64,000 nucleotides of DNA from Niastella vici. Its GTDB lineage: Bacteria > Bacteroidota > Bacteroidia > Chitinophagales > Chitinophagaceae. The translations under genes and the position numbers were made by a program. Position 1 is the first letter of the stretch, and every line of letters starts with the position of its first letter. The notes under the pieces are model-generated. The model was not told the origin of the DNA and searched no databases. It saw only the letters and a list, made by a program, of their open reading frames with translations. The stretch is from contig NZ_LVYD01000041.1 in assembly GCF_002077945.1 (NCBI RefSeq), positions 248,001 to 312,000 on the forward strand, read 5' to 3'. Shown here in pieces: positions 44,561 to 52,986 of this stretch.

Positions 44561-45964
44561 TTAAGCAATAGCCGGAAATGGGCTAACAGATCTATTGTTG
44601 CTCCTGTTATTTACTTTCGATAAAATGGCTTCCAATATGAGCAGCATGTTATTAAGTCCTTTTGTTTTTATAATGAAGTTCCATAACGGTTCAAACTTTT
44701 TCCAGCCACCGGCATAGGTAAAATGTTTGAGGGGGTACTTCAGGCTATCGTGCTGCATGCTGGCCCGGTAAATATTTTTCCAGGAATAGAAGGACTTATA
44801 TGCACGATCGTAACCTTCTTTAAGCTCTTCTGCATGTAAGCCCACTGTTTTGTATACAACCTGGCGGGTATCGTACTGGTCCCAGTTGTGATGCAATATT
44901 CTGTTCTGCTGCTCCATGGTCTTATACAAACGGGTTCCGGGGTAAGGAGTTAAAATATGGAACGTGCAGGTAGTAAGGGCATTTTCCACGGCCCATTCAA
45001 CTGTTCTTTCAAAAACATATTTATCATCATCATCGAGCCCAAACACAAAACTGCCATTGATCATTATACCCAGCGAATGCAGGCGGTTAATGGCTTCGCG
45101 GTAATCTTTGCCCAGGTTTTGCTTTTTATTGGTTTGCGAAAGATTAACAGTACTGAGTGTTTCAAAACCGATAAACACACTTCGCAACCCGGCTTCCGCT
45201 GCTTTTTCGATCAGATTGCCACGTAAGATGGCATCAAGGGTAGAAGCGCCCTGGAAAACCCGGTTCATGCCTTTCATACCTTCAAATAAACCGGTCGCAA
45301 ATTTCTGGTTGCCTAACAGGTGATCGTCGAGAAAATAAAGATGCCTGCCCGGTAAGCGGTCGATCTCGGCTAAAGCGGCATCAACCTGTTGCGTGTAAAA
45401 AGACTTGCCGCCTTCGAAAAAAGCATCCTTATAACAAAAGTCGCAATGGTGCGGACAACCTCTTGAAACAACGATGGAATTGGGCACCAGGTACAGTTGG
45501 CGTTTGATGAGATCACGGCGAATAGGTGGTATATCTGCAATAGTGCGCTTTGCATTTACATATACCTTTTTCGGGGTCCTGTTTTTAAAATCTTTCAGGA
45601 ATTCAGGAAAAGTATCTTCACCGGGGCCAATAAAAATACTGTCGGCATGCGGCAGCGCTTCGTCGGGCAGAGAGCTTACATGCAGTCCCCCCAGGCATAC
45701 ATATACGCCTTTGCTGCGGTAATGATCGGCCAGCCTGTACGAGCGGAATGCATTGGTGATGTAGACCTGAATTATTACCAGGTCGGGCGAATCATGGATC
45801 TGCAATTCTTCTACATGTTCATCCTGCAGCTCAATATCATCATCTGGTGAGCAATACGCCGCGAGTGTGGCGAGCCCCAACGGCGGGAATAATGAATATT
45901 TAACCGGGCGCCAGTATGGACTTTTGGCTTCGGTAAGCGCAGGCAGTATCATTTTAATTTTCAT
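44561..45964 (-). CDS. B12-binding-type radical SAM protein
   Basis: 467 residues. Residues 1-150 form a cobalamin-binding-like Rossmann domain (FPPLGLATLAAYC, CLGGLHVSSLPDEAL, IGPGEDTFPEFL) and residues 165-370 the radical SAM barrel, with the cluster motif C-x3-C-x2-C in SRGCPHHCDFCYK. HILTPYPGTRLYKTME is the common end of this class. The substrate is unknown. No biosynthetic partner gene is next to it, so it may act in cofactor, lipid or RNA chemistry. The gap to the DUF4173 start is 44 bases. Confidence 0.9.
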   Translation of the reverse strand: MKIKMILPALTEAKSPYWRPVKYSLFPPLGLATLAAYCSPDDDIELQDEHVEELQIHDSPDLVIIQVYITNAFRSYRLADHYRSKGVYVCLGGLHVSSLPDEALPHADSIFIGPGEDTFPEFLKDFKNRTPKKVYVNAKRTIADIPPIRRDLIKRQLYLVPNSIVVSRGCPHHCDFCYKDAFFEGGKSFYTQQVDAALAEIDRLPGRHLYFLDDHLLGNQKFATGLFEGMKGMNRVFQGASTLDAILRGNLIEKAAEAGLRSVFIGFETLSTVNLSQTNKKQNLGKDYREAINRLHSLGIMINGSFVFGLDDDDKYVFERTVEWAVENALTTCTFHILTPYPGTRLYKTMEQQNRILHHNWDQYDTRQVVYKTVGLHAEELKEGYDRAYKSFYSWKNIYRASMQHDSLKYPLKHFTYAGGWKKFEPLWNFIIKTKGLNNMLLILEAILSKVNNRSNNRSVSPFPAIA

Positions 45965-46047
45965 GGTTATACTTTTATGGCCATGCGAAATAAGTGTTAC
46001 ACATATCTAAAAGTACTTTGCGTTTCAAAGTGTAAAGGCAAAAAAAA

Positions 46048-46347
46048 TTACTTCATTCCTTTGATCATATTTTCCAGGGCTTCAATATGATCTTTAAATG
46101 CTTTTTCACCAGCCCGGGTAATGGAATAGGTTGTGTTGGTCTTACGGCCAATAAACCCTTTGTGTACTTTAATGTATCCATTTTCTTCCAGGTTCACCAT
46201 GTGCGATGCCAGATTACCATCGGTTACATCGAGCATTTGCTTAAGGTCATTAAAGCTCACCTCCTCATTCACCACGAGAATACTCATTACCCCCATGCGA
46301 ATGCGGCTATCAAAAATTTTATTAAGATTTTCAATCGGGTTCTTCAT
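46048..46347 (-). CDS. Winged-helix transcriptional regulator (small, MarR/ArsR-like)
   Basis: A 99-residue protein that is all winged helix: FDSRIRMGVMSILV, SFNDLKQMLDVTDGNLASHMVNLEENGYI (recognition helix) and the wing VHKGFIGRKTNTTYSIT. It ends in a dimerising helix. Proteins of this kind often pair with a membrane protein encoded next door; here a 228-codon membrane gene ends 8 bases before its start. It probably regulates its own operon. Confidence 0.9.
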   Translation of the reverse strand: MKNPIENLNKIFDSRIRMGVMSILVVNEEVSFNDLKQMLDVTDGNLASHMVNLEENGYIKVHKGFIGRKTNTTYSITRAGEKAFKDHIEALENMIKGMK

Positions 46348-46355
46348 GCTGTAAA

Positions 46356-47021
46356 TTATTGACTACTACTCTTCCGTTCATACCGCCACCACATAATAGC
46401 ACCGTACAGGATGTGCAATACACCAAAACCGGCGGCCCAAAAATACAATCCACCCCGAACAGCCCACAAATTAATAATACCCAGGATCAATTGGCCATAA
46501 CCCAGATAGCGGATCTCGCCCAAAGTATATTTCGATGCGTTCACGAGTGCCAGGCCGTAAAAGATCAAACAACCGGGTGCTACCAGTTCAAAATATTCCA
46601 TCTCCATGGCTTTTAAAATAACCAGTCCACCCACAACCATGGGCAACATGGTATTCCAGGCCAGGCGCTGAACGGTACGGTCCCACAAGCGGGTACCATT
46701 GCGGCGGCTTCTTATCCAGGTAAAAATAAAAGCCGAAATAAAAGCTGTCGTAAAAGTAATGGCTGCGATCAAAAAAAGGTCGTTGTACAAAGCGGCTGGT
46801 GTATCGAGGCCATAGTGCCTTGGTCTTCCGCTGTCGAAACTGCCACCATACACGGTTTGTACGTAGCTGTTAATGCGGTGTTGTGCTGCCCAGGCACCCA
46901 CCAGGGCGCATATGCCGGCACTGATCCCGCTCCACCCACTCAGGGAAATGAAGCGCGACGACCGTTCCATAATACGTTTAATGTCCTGCAGGGTTTCCAG
47001 CGGGGGATGTTGGCTATCCAT
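46356..47021 (-). CDS. Integral membrane protein paired with the winged-helix regulator
   Basis: 221 residues from the ATG at 47021 (MDSQHPPLETLQDIKRIMERS), which is preferred to the ORF start at 47042. A soluble amphipathic N-terminus is followed by six or so membrane segments with short loops (FISLSGWSGISAGICALVGAWAA, FLIAAITFTTAFISAFIFTW, LPMVVGGLVILKAMEM). The family is common in Bacteroidota as far as I recall, but has no known function. It forms a two-gene unit with the regulator, 8 bases apart. Confidence 0.82.
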   Translation of the reverse strand: MDSQHPPLETLQDIKRIMERSSRFISLSGWSGISAGICALVGAWAAQHRINSYVQTVYGGSFDSGRPRHYGLDTPAALYNDLFLIAAITFTTAFISAFIFTWIRSRRNGTRLWDRTVQRLAWNTMLPMVVGGLVILKAMEMEYFELVAPGCLIFYGLALVNASKYTLGEIRYLGYGQLILGIINLWAVRGGLYFWAAGFGVLHILYGAIMWWRYERKSSSQ

Positions 47022-47619
47022 AAAAAGCACTTTGTAAAACAAAGTAAGCCCGAGTTTTTGAGAATTCCAAACTTTTTCGAAATAAACTTATTCGGGATGG
47101 GGGAAGGCCACAGGTGAATTGTCAATAATAAATGGGGGAAACCGTTATATGTTCAGGCTGTAAGGGGCAGGCAGCCGGTGCTGGCCTGGCCGGGGCAGCA
47201 GTAAATGAGGAATCTGTTTGCTGTGTATTGTGCCAGGGTGAAGGGTAATGGTGTAAATTGGCGGAAATGTCGCCGAATGAAACCATGACACGCGGTGCGC
47301 AAGACGCAGTAAACAGGCTTACTGGCCCTGGTATGGAATCGGGCTTTGTTTCCATCTCATGATTTGTGCTGCCTGCAACCCGGAAACCTGAAATTGGTTA
47401 TCCAGTTTCTATCGATGCCTGCTTAAACTAACTTATTTAATATTAGTCACATGCAAAAAGCAGCAATTGATCGTTTAAGTACCTGCAACAACATTATTGT
47501 TTATCATATTTCACGCTAATTATGATCAGGAAAAGTATGTTTATCGATTGGAAGGGGCTTTTACCGGCTACAGGATTCCATTTATCGTTTTTAACAATAT
47601 GCTTTTATCTCTGTTATCG
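47022..47619. other. Long spacer upstream of the DUF5686 gene, with repeat text but no supported gene
   Basis: A 77-codon open frame on the minus strand (47122-47355) is Pro/Ser/Ala-rich and looks like translated repeat DNA. A short heptamer-word fragment (CAACCCGGAAACCTGAAATTGG, about 47377-47399) lies near the middle. The last 200 bases are A/T-rich and should contain the promoter of the DUF5686 gene. No RNA gene was recognised. Confidence 0.5.
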
Positions 47620-47627
47620 TATTTTTG
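47620..47627 (+). promoter_or_regulatory. TAnnTTTG -7 box of the DUF5686 gene
   Basis: TATTTTTG lies 27 bases before the ATG at 47655; it favours that start over one at 47625, inside the box. Confidence 0.5.
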
Positions 47628-47654
47628 GCGGAGAAACAAACCGACCTTATACGA

Positions 47655-50168
47655 ATGCCTATTAGACCGTTTAAACTCCTGCTGCTTATTCTGTTAGCCC
47701 AAAACACAATAGCGCAAACCAGGATCTTGAAAGGAATTGTTAAAGATGCACATAGCGACGAACGTATTCCTTTCGCCTCTATGCAGTTTCAAGGACAAAA
47801 GACCGGCAAGCTCACCGATTCAGCAGGGAGTTTTATTTTCCGTTTTAACGAATGGCCTTCTTCTGACACGCTCATCATTTCTTATGTAGGCTATCAGGAA
47901 TTCAAACTGCCATTCGATAGCTTTTTATTGGCAAAAGCCAAGAACAATGTTCTTGACATAAGCATCCTGATGGAACGGGGTAAGTTCGAAGCCGTGATAG
48001 TGAAAAGAAAGATCGACCGGGGTCTGCTGATGTGGAAGCGTATTGTAAAACACAAAGCCCAGAACGACCGCTACCGCTTCCACAACTTTTCTTACGAACT
48101 GTACAACAAACTGGAAGTAGACCTCAAGAACATCAAAAGAGAAAAATGGGAGAACCTGCCTTTTATCAAGAAGTTCAATTTTGTGCTGAACAATATTGAT
48201 ACTACGGAAGAGGGTGTTCCCTATTTACCAGTATACATTACTGAAGCCATTAGTGATTATTATTTCCAGAAATCGCCTCTGCGCCGCCGGGAAGTGTTCA
48301 AAGGCACCAAAACCATGGGGGTGAACAATGAAAGCGTTTCAAAACTATTGGGGGGCATTGATCAGAATGTAAACTTTTACGCCAACTTCATTCCGGTATT
48401 CGACAAACAATTTGTAAGCCCCATCAGCGATAACGGGGATGCATTCTATAATTACAAAGTACTGGATTCGCAATTTGTGAATGGCCGCCGCCTCATCCAC
48501 TTCTTCTTTATACCCAAACACAAGGGACAAAACACTTTTGAAGGCGATTGCTGGGTGCATGATACCACTTTCGCCATTCAGAAAATGAACCTGCGCCTTG
48601 ATAAGGACGCCAACGTAAACTATGTGAACAGGCTTAGCCTCATACAGGAATTCAGCCTGTTGAACGACAGCACCTGGTTCCTCACAAGGGATAAGTTTGT
48701 GGTTGATCTCTCCCTGCTATCGGGTGAAAAGCTGCTATCGGCCATTGGCAGAAAAACCACCACTTATAAAGACATTGTCGTAAATGATACCTCGGTTACC
48801 AATCAGCTGGCCAAGAACAAGCTCATTGAAGAAACCATATTTCCGCCCCAGGCCAATAACGCCCCCGATTCTTTCTGGACGGCGAACCGGCATGAAGAAT
48901 TAAGCGTTCAGGAAAAGAAATTATATCAAACCATTGATACGCTGTTAAAGATCCCGGCCTTTCAACGGGCGGTAAAAACAGTTAATTTCCTGGCAACCGG
49001 TTACCTCGATGTAGGCAATTTTGAAATAGGTCCCTGGTACAACTGGATATACTCAAACGTGCTGGAAGGATATCGCTTCAGGTGGGACATGGGTACCAAC
49101 AGATATTTCAGCAAAAAGCTACACCTGCATGGCTATTTGGCATACGGTACCAAGGACCAGAAATTCAAATACGAGGGCGACGCCATGTGGTTGTTCAACA
49201 AGAACCCACGCGCCTATATTATGGCCAAATACTCAAAAGATATTGATTATGGCCAGCTCTATTTTGATGAAGTAAGTCAGGATAACATCTTTGCACTGGC
49301 AGTAAGGAAAAATGGCGTGCCTATAAAATTCCTGAAGACAGAATTAATGCAAATGGACCTGTTTAAAGAATGGCATTCGGGTTTATCGGTTACCCTGAGC
49401 GGTGCACGAAAATTGTATGATCCTATAATGAACCTGCCGGCCAAAGAACTTTTCGAAGATGTAAATGACGGCGCTACCCAGCCATTAAATACCTTCGAAG
49501 CCTCGGTACAGCTTCGGTTTGCTTACCTTGAAAAGTTCATTGAAGGCACTTTTAGCCGCTACAGCATAGGCAGCCCCTACCCCATTACCACTTTCAAATA
49601 TACCCGGGGTATGAAGGGGGTGTTTAACAGCCATTATGAATACAGCAAAATAAGCGGCAGTATTTCTGACTACCTGAAAATATCACCATATGGCAGCATT
49701 TACTATAATGTATTTGCCGGCCGAACTTTCGGCACCCTGCCCTTTATGCTGCTTGATGTAGCGCCAGGTAATGAAATTTACTATTATAACAAGTATGCCT
49801 ATAGCCTGATGAACCGCTTTCAGTATTTGCACGACAAGTACGCGGGGTTCAATTTCGAACATAATTTCGGGTCTGGTATATTCCGGTTTACACCGCTTAC
49901 GCGCAAATTGAAATTCCGTCAGTTCTATACTGTAAAAGGAATGTGGGGCAGCCTGAGTGATGAGAACAAGGCGCTGAACATGCCAGCCACTTCTGACTAC
50001 AAGTTCGAATCGCTCGATGGTAAAACATACATGGAGATTGGTACCGGTGTCGACAACATCTTTAAAGTATTCAGAATTGATTTCGTTTGGCGGGTATTAC
50101 CACAACCATTGCCCGATGCAAAATCGCAACGTTTTGGGATATTTGGCAGCTTTAGATTGCAGTTCTAG
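47655..50168 (+). CDS. DUF5686 outer-membrane protein with carboxypeptidase-D regulatory-like domain
   Basis: 837 residues from the ATG at 47655, which opens into a signal peptide (RPFKLLLLILLAQNTIAQ). Residues about 24-110 are a CarbopepD_reg_2-type beta-sandwich (KGIVKDAHSDERIPFASMQF, ISYVGYQEF), the plug-like extension found in many Bacteroidota outer-membrane proteins. The rest is the DUF5686 region, starting near NDRYRFHNFSYELYNKLEVDLKN and ending in an outer-membrane barrel with terminal FGIFGSFRLQF. It probably spans the outer membrane; its substrate is unknown. It stands alone and ends at a strong terminator. Confidence 0.9.
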   Translation: MPIRPFKLLLLILLAQNTIAQTRILKGIVKDAHSDERIPFASMQFQGQKTGKLTDSAGSFIFRFNEWPSSDTLIISYVGYQEFKLPFDSFLLAKAKNNVLDISILMERGKFEAVIVKRKIDRGLLMWKRIVKHKAQNDRYRFHNFSYELYNKLEVDLKNIKREKWENLPFIKKFNFVLNNIDTTEEGVPYLPVYITEAISDYYFQKSPLRRREVFKGTKTMGVNNESVSKLLGGIDQNVNFYANFIPVFDKQFVSPISDNGDAFYNYKVLDSQFVNGRRLIHFFFIPKHKGQNTFEGDCWVHDTTFAIQKMNLRLDKDANVNYVNRLSLIQEFSLLNDSTWFLTRDKFVVDLSLLSGEKLLSAIGRKTTTYKDIVVNDTSVTNQLAKNKLIEETIFPPQANNAPDSFWTANRHEELSVQEKKLYQTIDTLLKIPAFQRAVKTVNFLATGYLDVGNFEIGPWYNWIYSNVLEGYRFRWDMGTNRYFSKKLHLHGYLAYGTKDQKFKYEGDAMWLFNKNPRAYIMAKYSKDIDYGQLYFDEVSQDNIFALAVRKNGVPIKFLKTELMQMDLFKEWHSGLSVTLSGARKLYDPIMNLPAKELFEDVNDGATQPLNTFEASVQLRFAYLEKFIEGTFSRYSIGSPYPITTFKYTRGMKGVFNSHYEYSKISGSISDYLKISPYGSIYYNVFAGRTFGTLPFMLLDVAPGNEIYYYNKYAYSLMNRFQYLHDKYAGFNFEHNFGSGIFRFTPLTRKLKFRQFYTVKGMWGSLSDENKALNMPATSDYKFESLDGKTYMEIGTGVDNIFKVFRIDFVWRVLPQPLPDAKSQRFGIFGSFRLQF

Positions 50169-50208
50169 TGAGGAGTGAAAATTAGTGAGGAGTTCTCTTA
50201 AAATATTT

Positions 50209-50244
50209 AGCCTTCGTCGGCACTTGCTGGCGAAGGCTTTTTTT
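50209..50244 (+). terminator. Intrinsic terminator after the DUF5686 gene
   Basis: Stem AGCCTTCG/CGAAGGCT with a 14-base upper part that can pair partly, followed by seven T's, 40 bases after the stop. Confidence 0.82.
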
Positions 50245-50329
50245 ATGGAAGAAGGTGTGAAGTGTTCCTTCGACTCTTCGACTTTCAACCGGCGGGCGAA
50301 TACCCGCTCAGAGCGAGTTGCAGGGATTT

Positions 50330-50495
50330 AAAAAAACAGGAACCAGAGAACTGGCTCCTGGTAAAGTGTAATTTGCGATACTTCACAAAGAAAAAGAACT
50401 ACGATAATCAGCCAGTGTCCGATGAAATTCAGGGGTGATTTCTTTTCGTGCAATAACTGACTATCACTAATTAAAACAACTGACTGATACCGATG
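50330..50495 (-). ncRNA. Candidate small RNA ending in an orphan minus-strand terminator
   Basis: On the minus strand a perfect-looking terminator (CAGGA-G-CCAG/CTGG-T-TCCTG, TTCT loop, seven T's; 50360-50330) has no gene before it. A frame of 84 codons (50582-50328) crosses the hairpin and stops inside the T run, so it is unlikely to be a protein. GTTATTTG at 50506-50499 is a poor -7 box; a start near 50494 would give about 165 nt. A perfect FNR-type box is centred about 40 bases further upstream. Existence of the RNA is inferred. Confidence 0.35.
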
Positions 50496-50526
50496 TACCA
50501 AATAACTATAAAAAAAAGTATCATAT

Positions 50527-50540
50527 TTGATTTTGATCAA
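50527..50540. promoter_or_regulatory. Perfect TTGAT-N4-ATCAA (FNR/Crp-type) box
   Basis: TTGATTTTGATCAA has both complete half sites. Its centre (50533.5) lies about 40 bases before the start proposed for the minus-strand small RNA, close to the -41.5 position of class II activators. Confidence 0.5.
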
Positions 50541-50582
50541 TAGGAAAGCAAAATTGTTGCGCAGTTTTAGACTGATATACAC

Positions 50583-50845
50583 AAAAAAAGGGCGATTAGA
50601 AAATCGCCCCGCAGGTCATGCCCTCAAAGCTATTGCATAGACCTTGTTTAACTTCTTCAAAAATATTGTACAGAATTTTAAATAAATAATTTTTTAGACG
50701 AGCTGCGGCATTTTAACAAATAAGTTATCTAAAACACCCTCATATAAGTCCTTAAATTTGTGTAAAAAAGACACTTTAATACGCCGTATTATCTACTCAA
50801 ACGATTGCGTGATCGAAAAGAATTTTCTTCCGCAAATACGCCAAT
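50583..50845 (-). ncRNA. Second candidate untranslated transcript ending at 50583
   Basis: A minus-strand terminator at 50609-50583 (GGGCGATT/AATCGCCC, 4-base loop, seven T's) stands 240 bases beyond the terminator of the DUF4399 gene. The stretch between has only trivial frames (the longest starts I found give 4-7 codons). A separate short transcript, or read-through from the DUF4399 gene, would explain the second terminator. The promoter is not clear. Confidence 0.3.
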
Positions 50846-50881
50846 AAAAAAAAGGGCAGACACCTTTTCAGGTATCTGCCC
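50846..50881 (-). terminator. Intrinsic terminator after the DUF4399 gene
   Basis: On the minus strand GGGCAGA-T-ACCT/AGGT-G-TCTGCCC with a 4-base loop, then eight T's, 20 bases after the stop. Confidence 0.88.
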
Positions 50882-50901
50882 CGGTTATTTATGAGCAACA
50901 T

Positions 50902-51420
50902 TTATTTCTGTACAGTCACTTTCACCGATGAAGCCAGTTTACCACCGTATGAACGGTGAATGCCATCGGCATACTGCAGGGTGATGGTATGCTCACCGGG
51001 CGTTAATTTCAGCTCGGCTTCTTTTTGCGCATTACCAAAATGCAGGTGGGTAGAATCTTTAGGCACTACGGTTCCCGCAGCCAGTGAATCGCCGGCATCA
51101 ATGAGAATATGATGGTGGCCTGAAGCGGGTTTTATTACACCGGCAGAATCCAGTGCAATGCCCGAAACGCCCATCTTTACCTTGTAGGGAGATTTAATTT
51201 TCTGCCCATTTTTCAGGTTTACGAAAAATACTTTGGCGCCCTCAGGGATAGCGGGCAATGGAGCAACCGCATTGGCAGAATCAGCCATTGGATGGTGTGA
51301 AGTAGTATCTACTGTTGCAGCTGTAGCAGTATCAGCAGTTTTTTCACCTTCCTTGGAGCCGCCATCGTTGCAAGCTACCATACCCAGGAACAGAAATGGA
51401 ATAAGATCAGTTTTACGCAT
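50902..51420 (-). CDS. DUF4399 domain lipoprotein
   Basis: 172 residues. A short lipoprotein signal (LIPFLFLGMVAC, Cys 17) is followed by a 45-residue Thr/Ala/Asp-rich linker and then the DUF4399 domain: AKVFFVNLKNGQKIKSPYKVKMGVSG, SGHHHILIDAGD, HLHFGNAQKEAELKLTPGEHTITLQYADG. The clustered His residues suggest metal binding, but function is unknown. It is transcribed alone. Confidence 0.9.
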   Translation of the reverse strand: MRKTDLIPFLFLGMVACNDGGSKEGEKTADTATAATVDTTSHHPMADSANAVAPLPAIPEGAKVFFVNLKNGQKIKSPYKVKMGVSGIALDSAGVIKPASGHHHILIDAGDSLAAGTVVPKDSTHLHFGNAQKEAELKLTPGEHTITLQYADGIHRSYGGKLASSVKVTVQK

Positions 51421-51585
51421 AGCCTATTTTTGAAGTGATTAAATATTGGTTAACCAGTCACCACAGGTATACAGTGGCGCAAATTTAAAGGTATAAAATT
51501 GATATCCACCTATTTATCGGGTCATTAACAATAAAACAACCCGGTTGTTCAATAACCCAACCATTTCAATAACACGGCCTTATGG

Positions 51586-52788
51586 TCACATTGGCGCCGC
51601 TTCTGCCTGTATTGCATCCAATATCGACAGCATGATCTTCACCGCTTTTTTTATTTCTTTGGCCGAAATGGTAAGGGGTGGCGCAATCCGCAAACATTCG
51701 GGCGCAAACAGGAACCAGTCGGTCAGTAAGCCCTGTTGCAAACACCCGTCGATCACTTTTTTATTGATATCAAAATTGTCAAACTCAAGGGCTATCAGCA
51801 ATCCATTCACCCGTATTGTTTTGATAAGGGGGTGTTGCAACAACTCTCTGAACAGCGCGCCCTTATCGGCCACTTCGGGCATGATCCCATCTTTCAACAG
51901 TACTTTAAAAGCGGCCAGTCCGGCAGCACAGCAAACGGGGTGCCCGCCGAAGGTGGTAATATGGCCCAGTACCGGGTTTTCGGTAAGCACCTGCATAAGT
52001 TTTCTGTCGGCTACAAAAGCGCCCAGGGGCATTCCGCCGCCCAGGGCTTTCCCCATCAAAACGATATCGGGCACTACTTTGAATTGTTCAAACCCCCATA
52101 AGCTACCGGTTCGGCCAAAACCGGTTTGAATTTCATCGAGCACCAGCAGGGTGCCGGTTTCCCGGCATTTTTGCTCCAGGGCGGTCATCCATTCGCCCGA
52201 GGGGGCCACCACGCCCCGTTCGGCCTGAATGGTTTCGGCAATTACACAGGCAGTTTGGTTGTTGATCTCCTGCAGCGACTCAAAGGAATCGTATTCCAGG
52301 TGCAGCACATCGGGCAGCAGCGGGCGGAAGGCATTGCGCCAGTATTCATCGCCCATGACACTCAGTGCGCCCTGGGTACTGCCATGATAGCTTTTATTGA
52401 AGGCGATAATGCGGGTGCGGTTGGTAACGCGTTTGGCCAGTTTCATGGCTCCTTCGGTAGCTTCGGCGCCCGAATTGGTAAAATAGACCGAGTTCAGGGA
52501 AGCCGGCAAATGTTCAGTGAGCCATTTGGCGTATTGAACCTGGGGAGTTTCTATCATTTCGCCATATACCAACAGGTGCATATAGTCGTTCAGCTGTTTT
52601 TTTATGGCTTTTACCACTTTCGGATGCCGGTGGCCAACATTGCACACGCTGATGCCGGCAATGAGGTCGAGGTATTTTTTACCGGCGGCGTCGCGCAGGG
52701 TGGTCCCACTCGCTTTCACGATCTCGAGGCCCAATGGTGCCGGCGAGGTTTGGGCCACATGCCGTAGAAATAATTCGCGTTTATTCAT
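51586..52788 (-). CDS. Class III aminotransferase (acetylornithine/ornithine aminotransferase-like)
   Basis: A PLP-dependent class III enzyme of 400 residues from the ATG at 52788 (MNKRELFLRHVAQTSPAPLGLEI). The signature is complete: NSGAEATEGAMKLAKRVTNR, the cofactor-binding LDEIQTGFGRTGSLWGFE, the Schiff-base lysine in LMGKALGGGMPLGAF, and TFGGHPVCCAAGLAA. The family includes acetylornithine, ornithine and 4-aminobutyrate aminotransferases; the amino donor is not determined by these motifs. No arg genes flank it. Divergent from the gamma carbonic anhydrase gene across heptamer locus 5. Confidence 0.92.
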   Translation of the reverse strand: MNKRELFLRHVAQTSPAPLGLEIVKASGTTLRDAAGKKYLDLIAGISVCNVGHRHPKVVKAIKKQLNDYMHLLVYGEMIETPQVQYAKWLTEHLPASLNSVYFTNSGAEATEGAMKLAKRVTNRTRIIAFNKSYHGSTQGALSVMGDEYWRNAFRPLLPDVLHLEYDSFESLQEINNQTACVIAETIQAERGVVAPSGEWMTALEQKCRETGTLLVLDEIQTGFGRTGSLWGFEQFKVVPDIVLMGKALGGGMPLGAFVADRKLMQVLTENPVLGHITTFGGHPVCCAAGLAAFKVLLKDGIMPEVADKGALFRELLQHPLIKTIRVNGLLIALEFDNFDINKKVIDGCLQQGLLTDWFLFAPECLRIAPPLTISAKEIKKAVKIMLSILDAIQAEAAPM

Positions 52789-52804
52789 AATCAGGGGCAA
52801 ATAT

Positions 52805-52945
52805 ACTGGTTACCTGTTACCGGGATGCCAGAGAACCAGTTACAAGTTGCAGGTTACAGGTTACAGGGCGCAATAGCAGGGTACCGAAACAATTGCAAAA
52901 TCCCGAAAACCAGGCCTTGTAACCTTAAACTTGAAACCTGAAACT
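52805..52945. repeat. Heptamer-word repeat, locus 5 (between divergent genes)
   Basis: Runs of 7-base words such as CTGGTTA, CCTGTTA, AGTTACA, AGTTGCA, then exact AGGTTAC units, fill 52805-52867. After a core with GCAATAGCAGGGTACCG, complementary words (CTTGTAA, CCTTAAA, CTTGAAA, CCTGAAA) fill 52916-52945. The arms are less regular than in loci 1-4. Confidence 0.6.
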
Positions 52946-52986
52946 AATTCAGGATATTTGTTGTAGAAACTTCAAACCTTACTATC

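Noticed and set aside
47122-47355. 77-codon open frame on the minus strand
   Set aside because: Looks like translated repeat DNA (Pro/Ser/Ala/His-rich), no domain or promoter; kept only as part of the spacer description.
50328-50582. 84-codon open frame on the minus strand with a hydrophobic stretch
   Set aside because: It runs through a clear terminator hairpin and stops in the T run, so an RNA interpretation is more likely than a membrane peptide.
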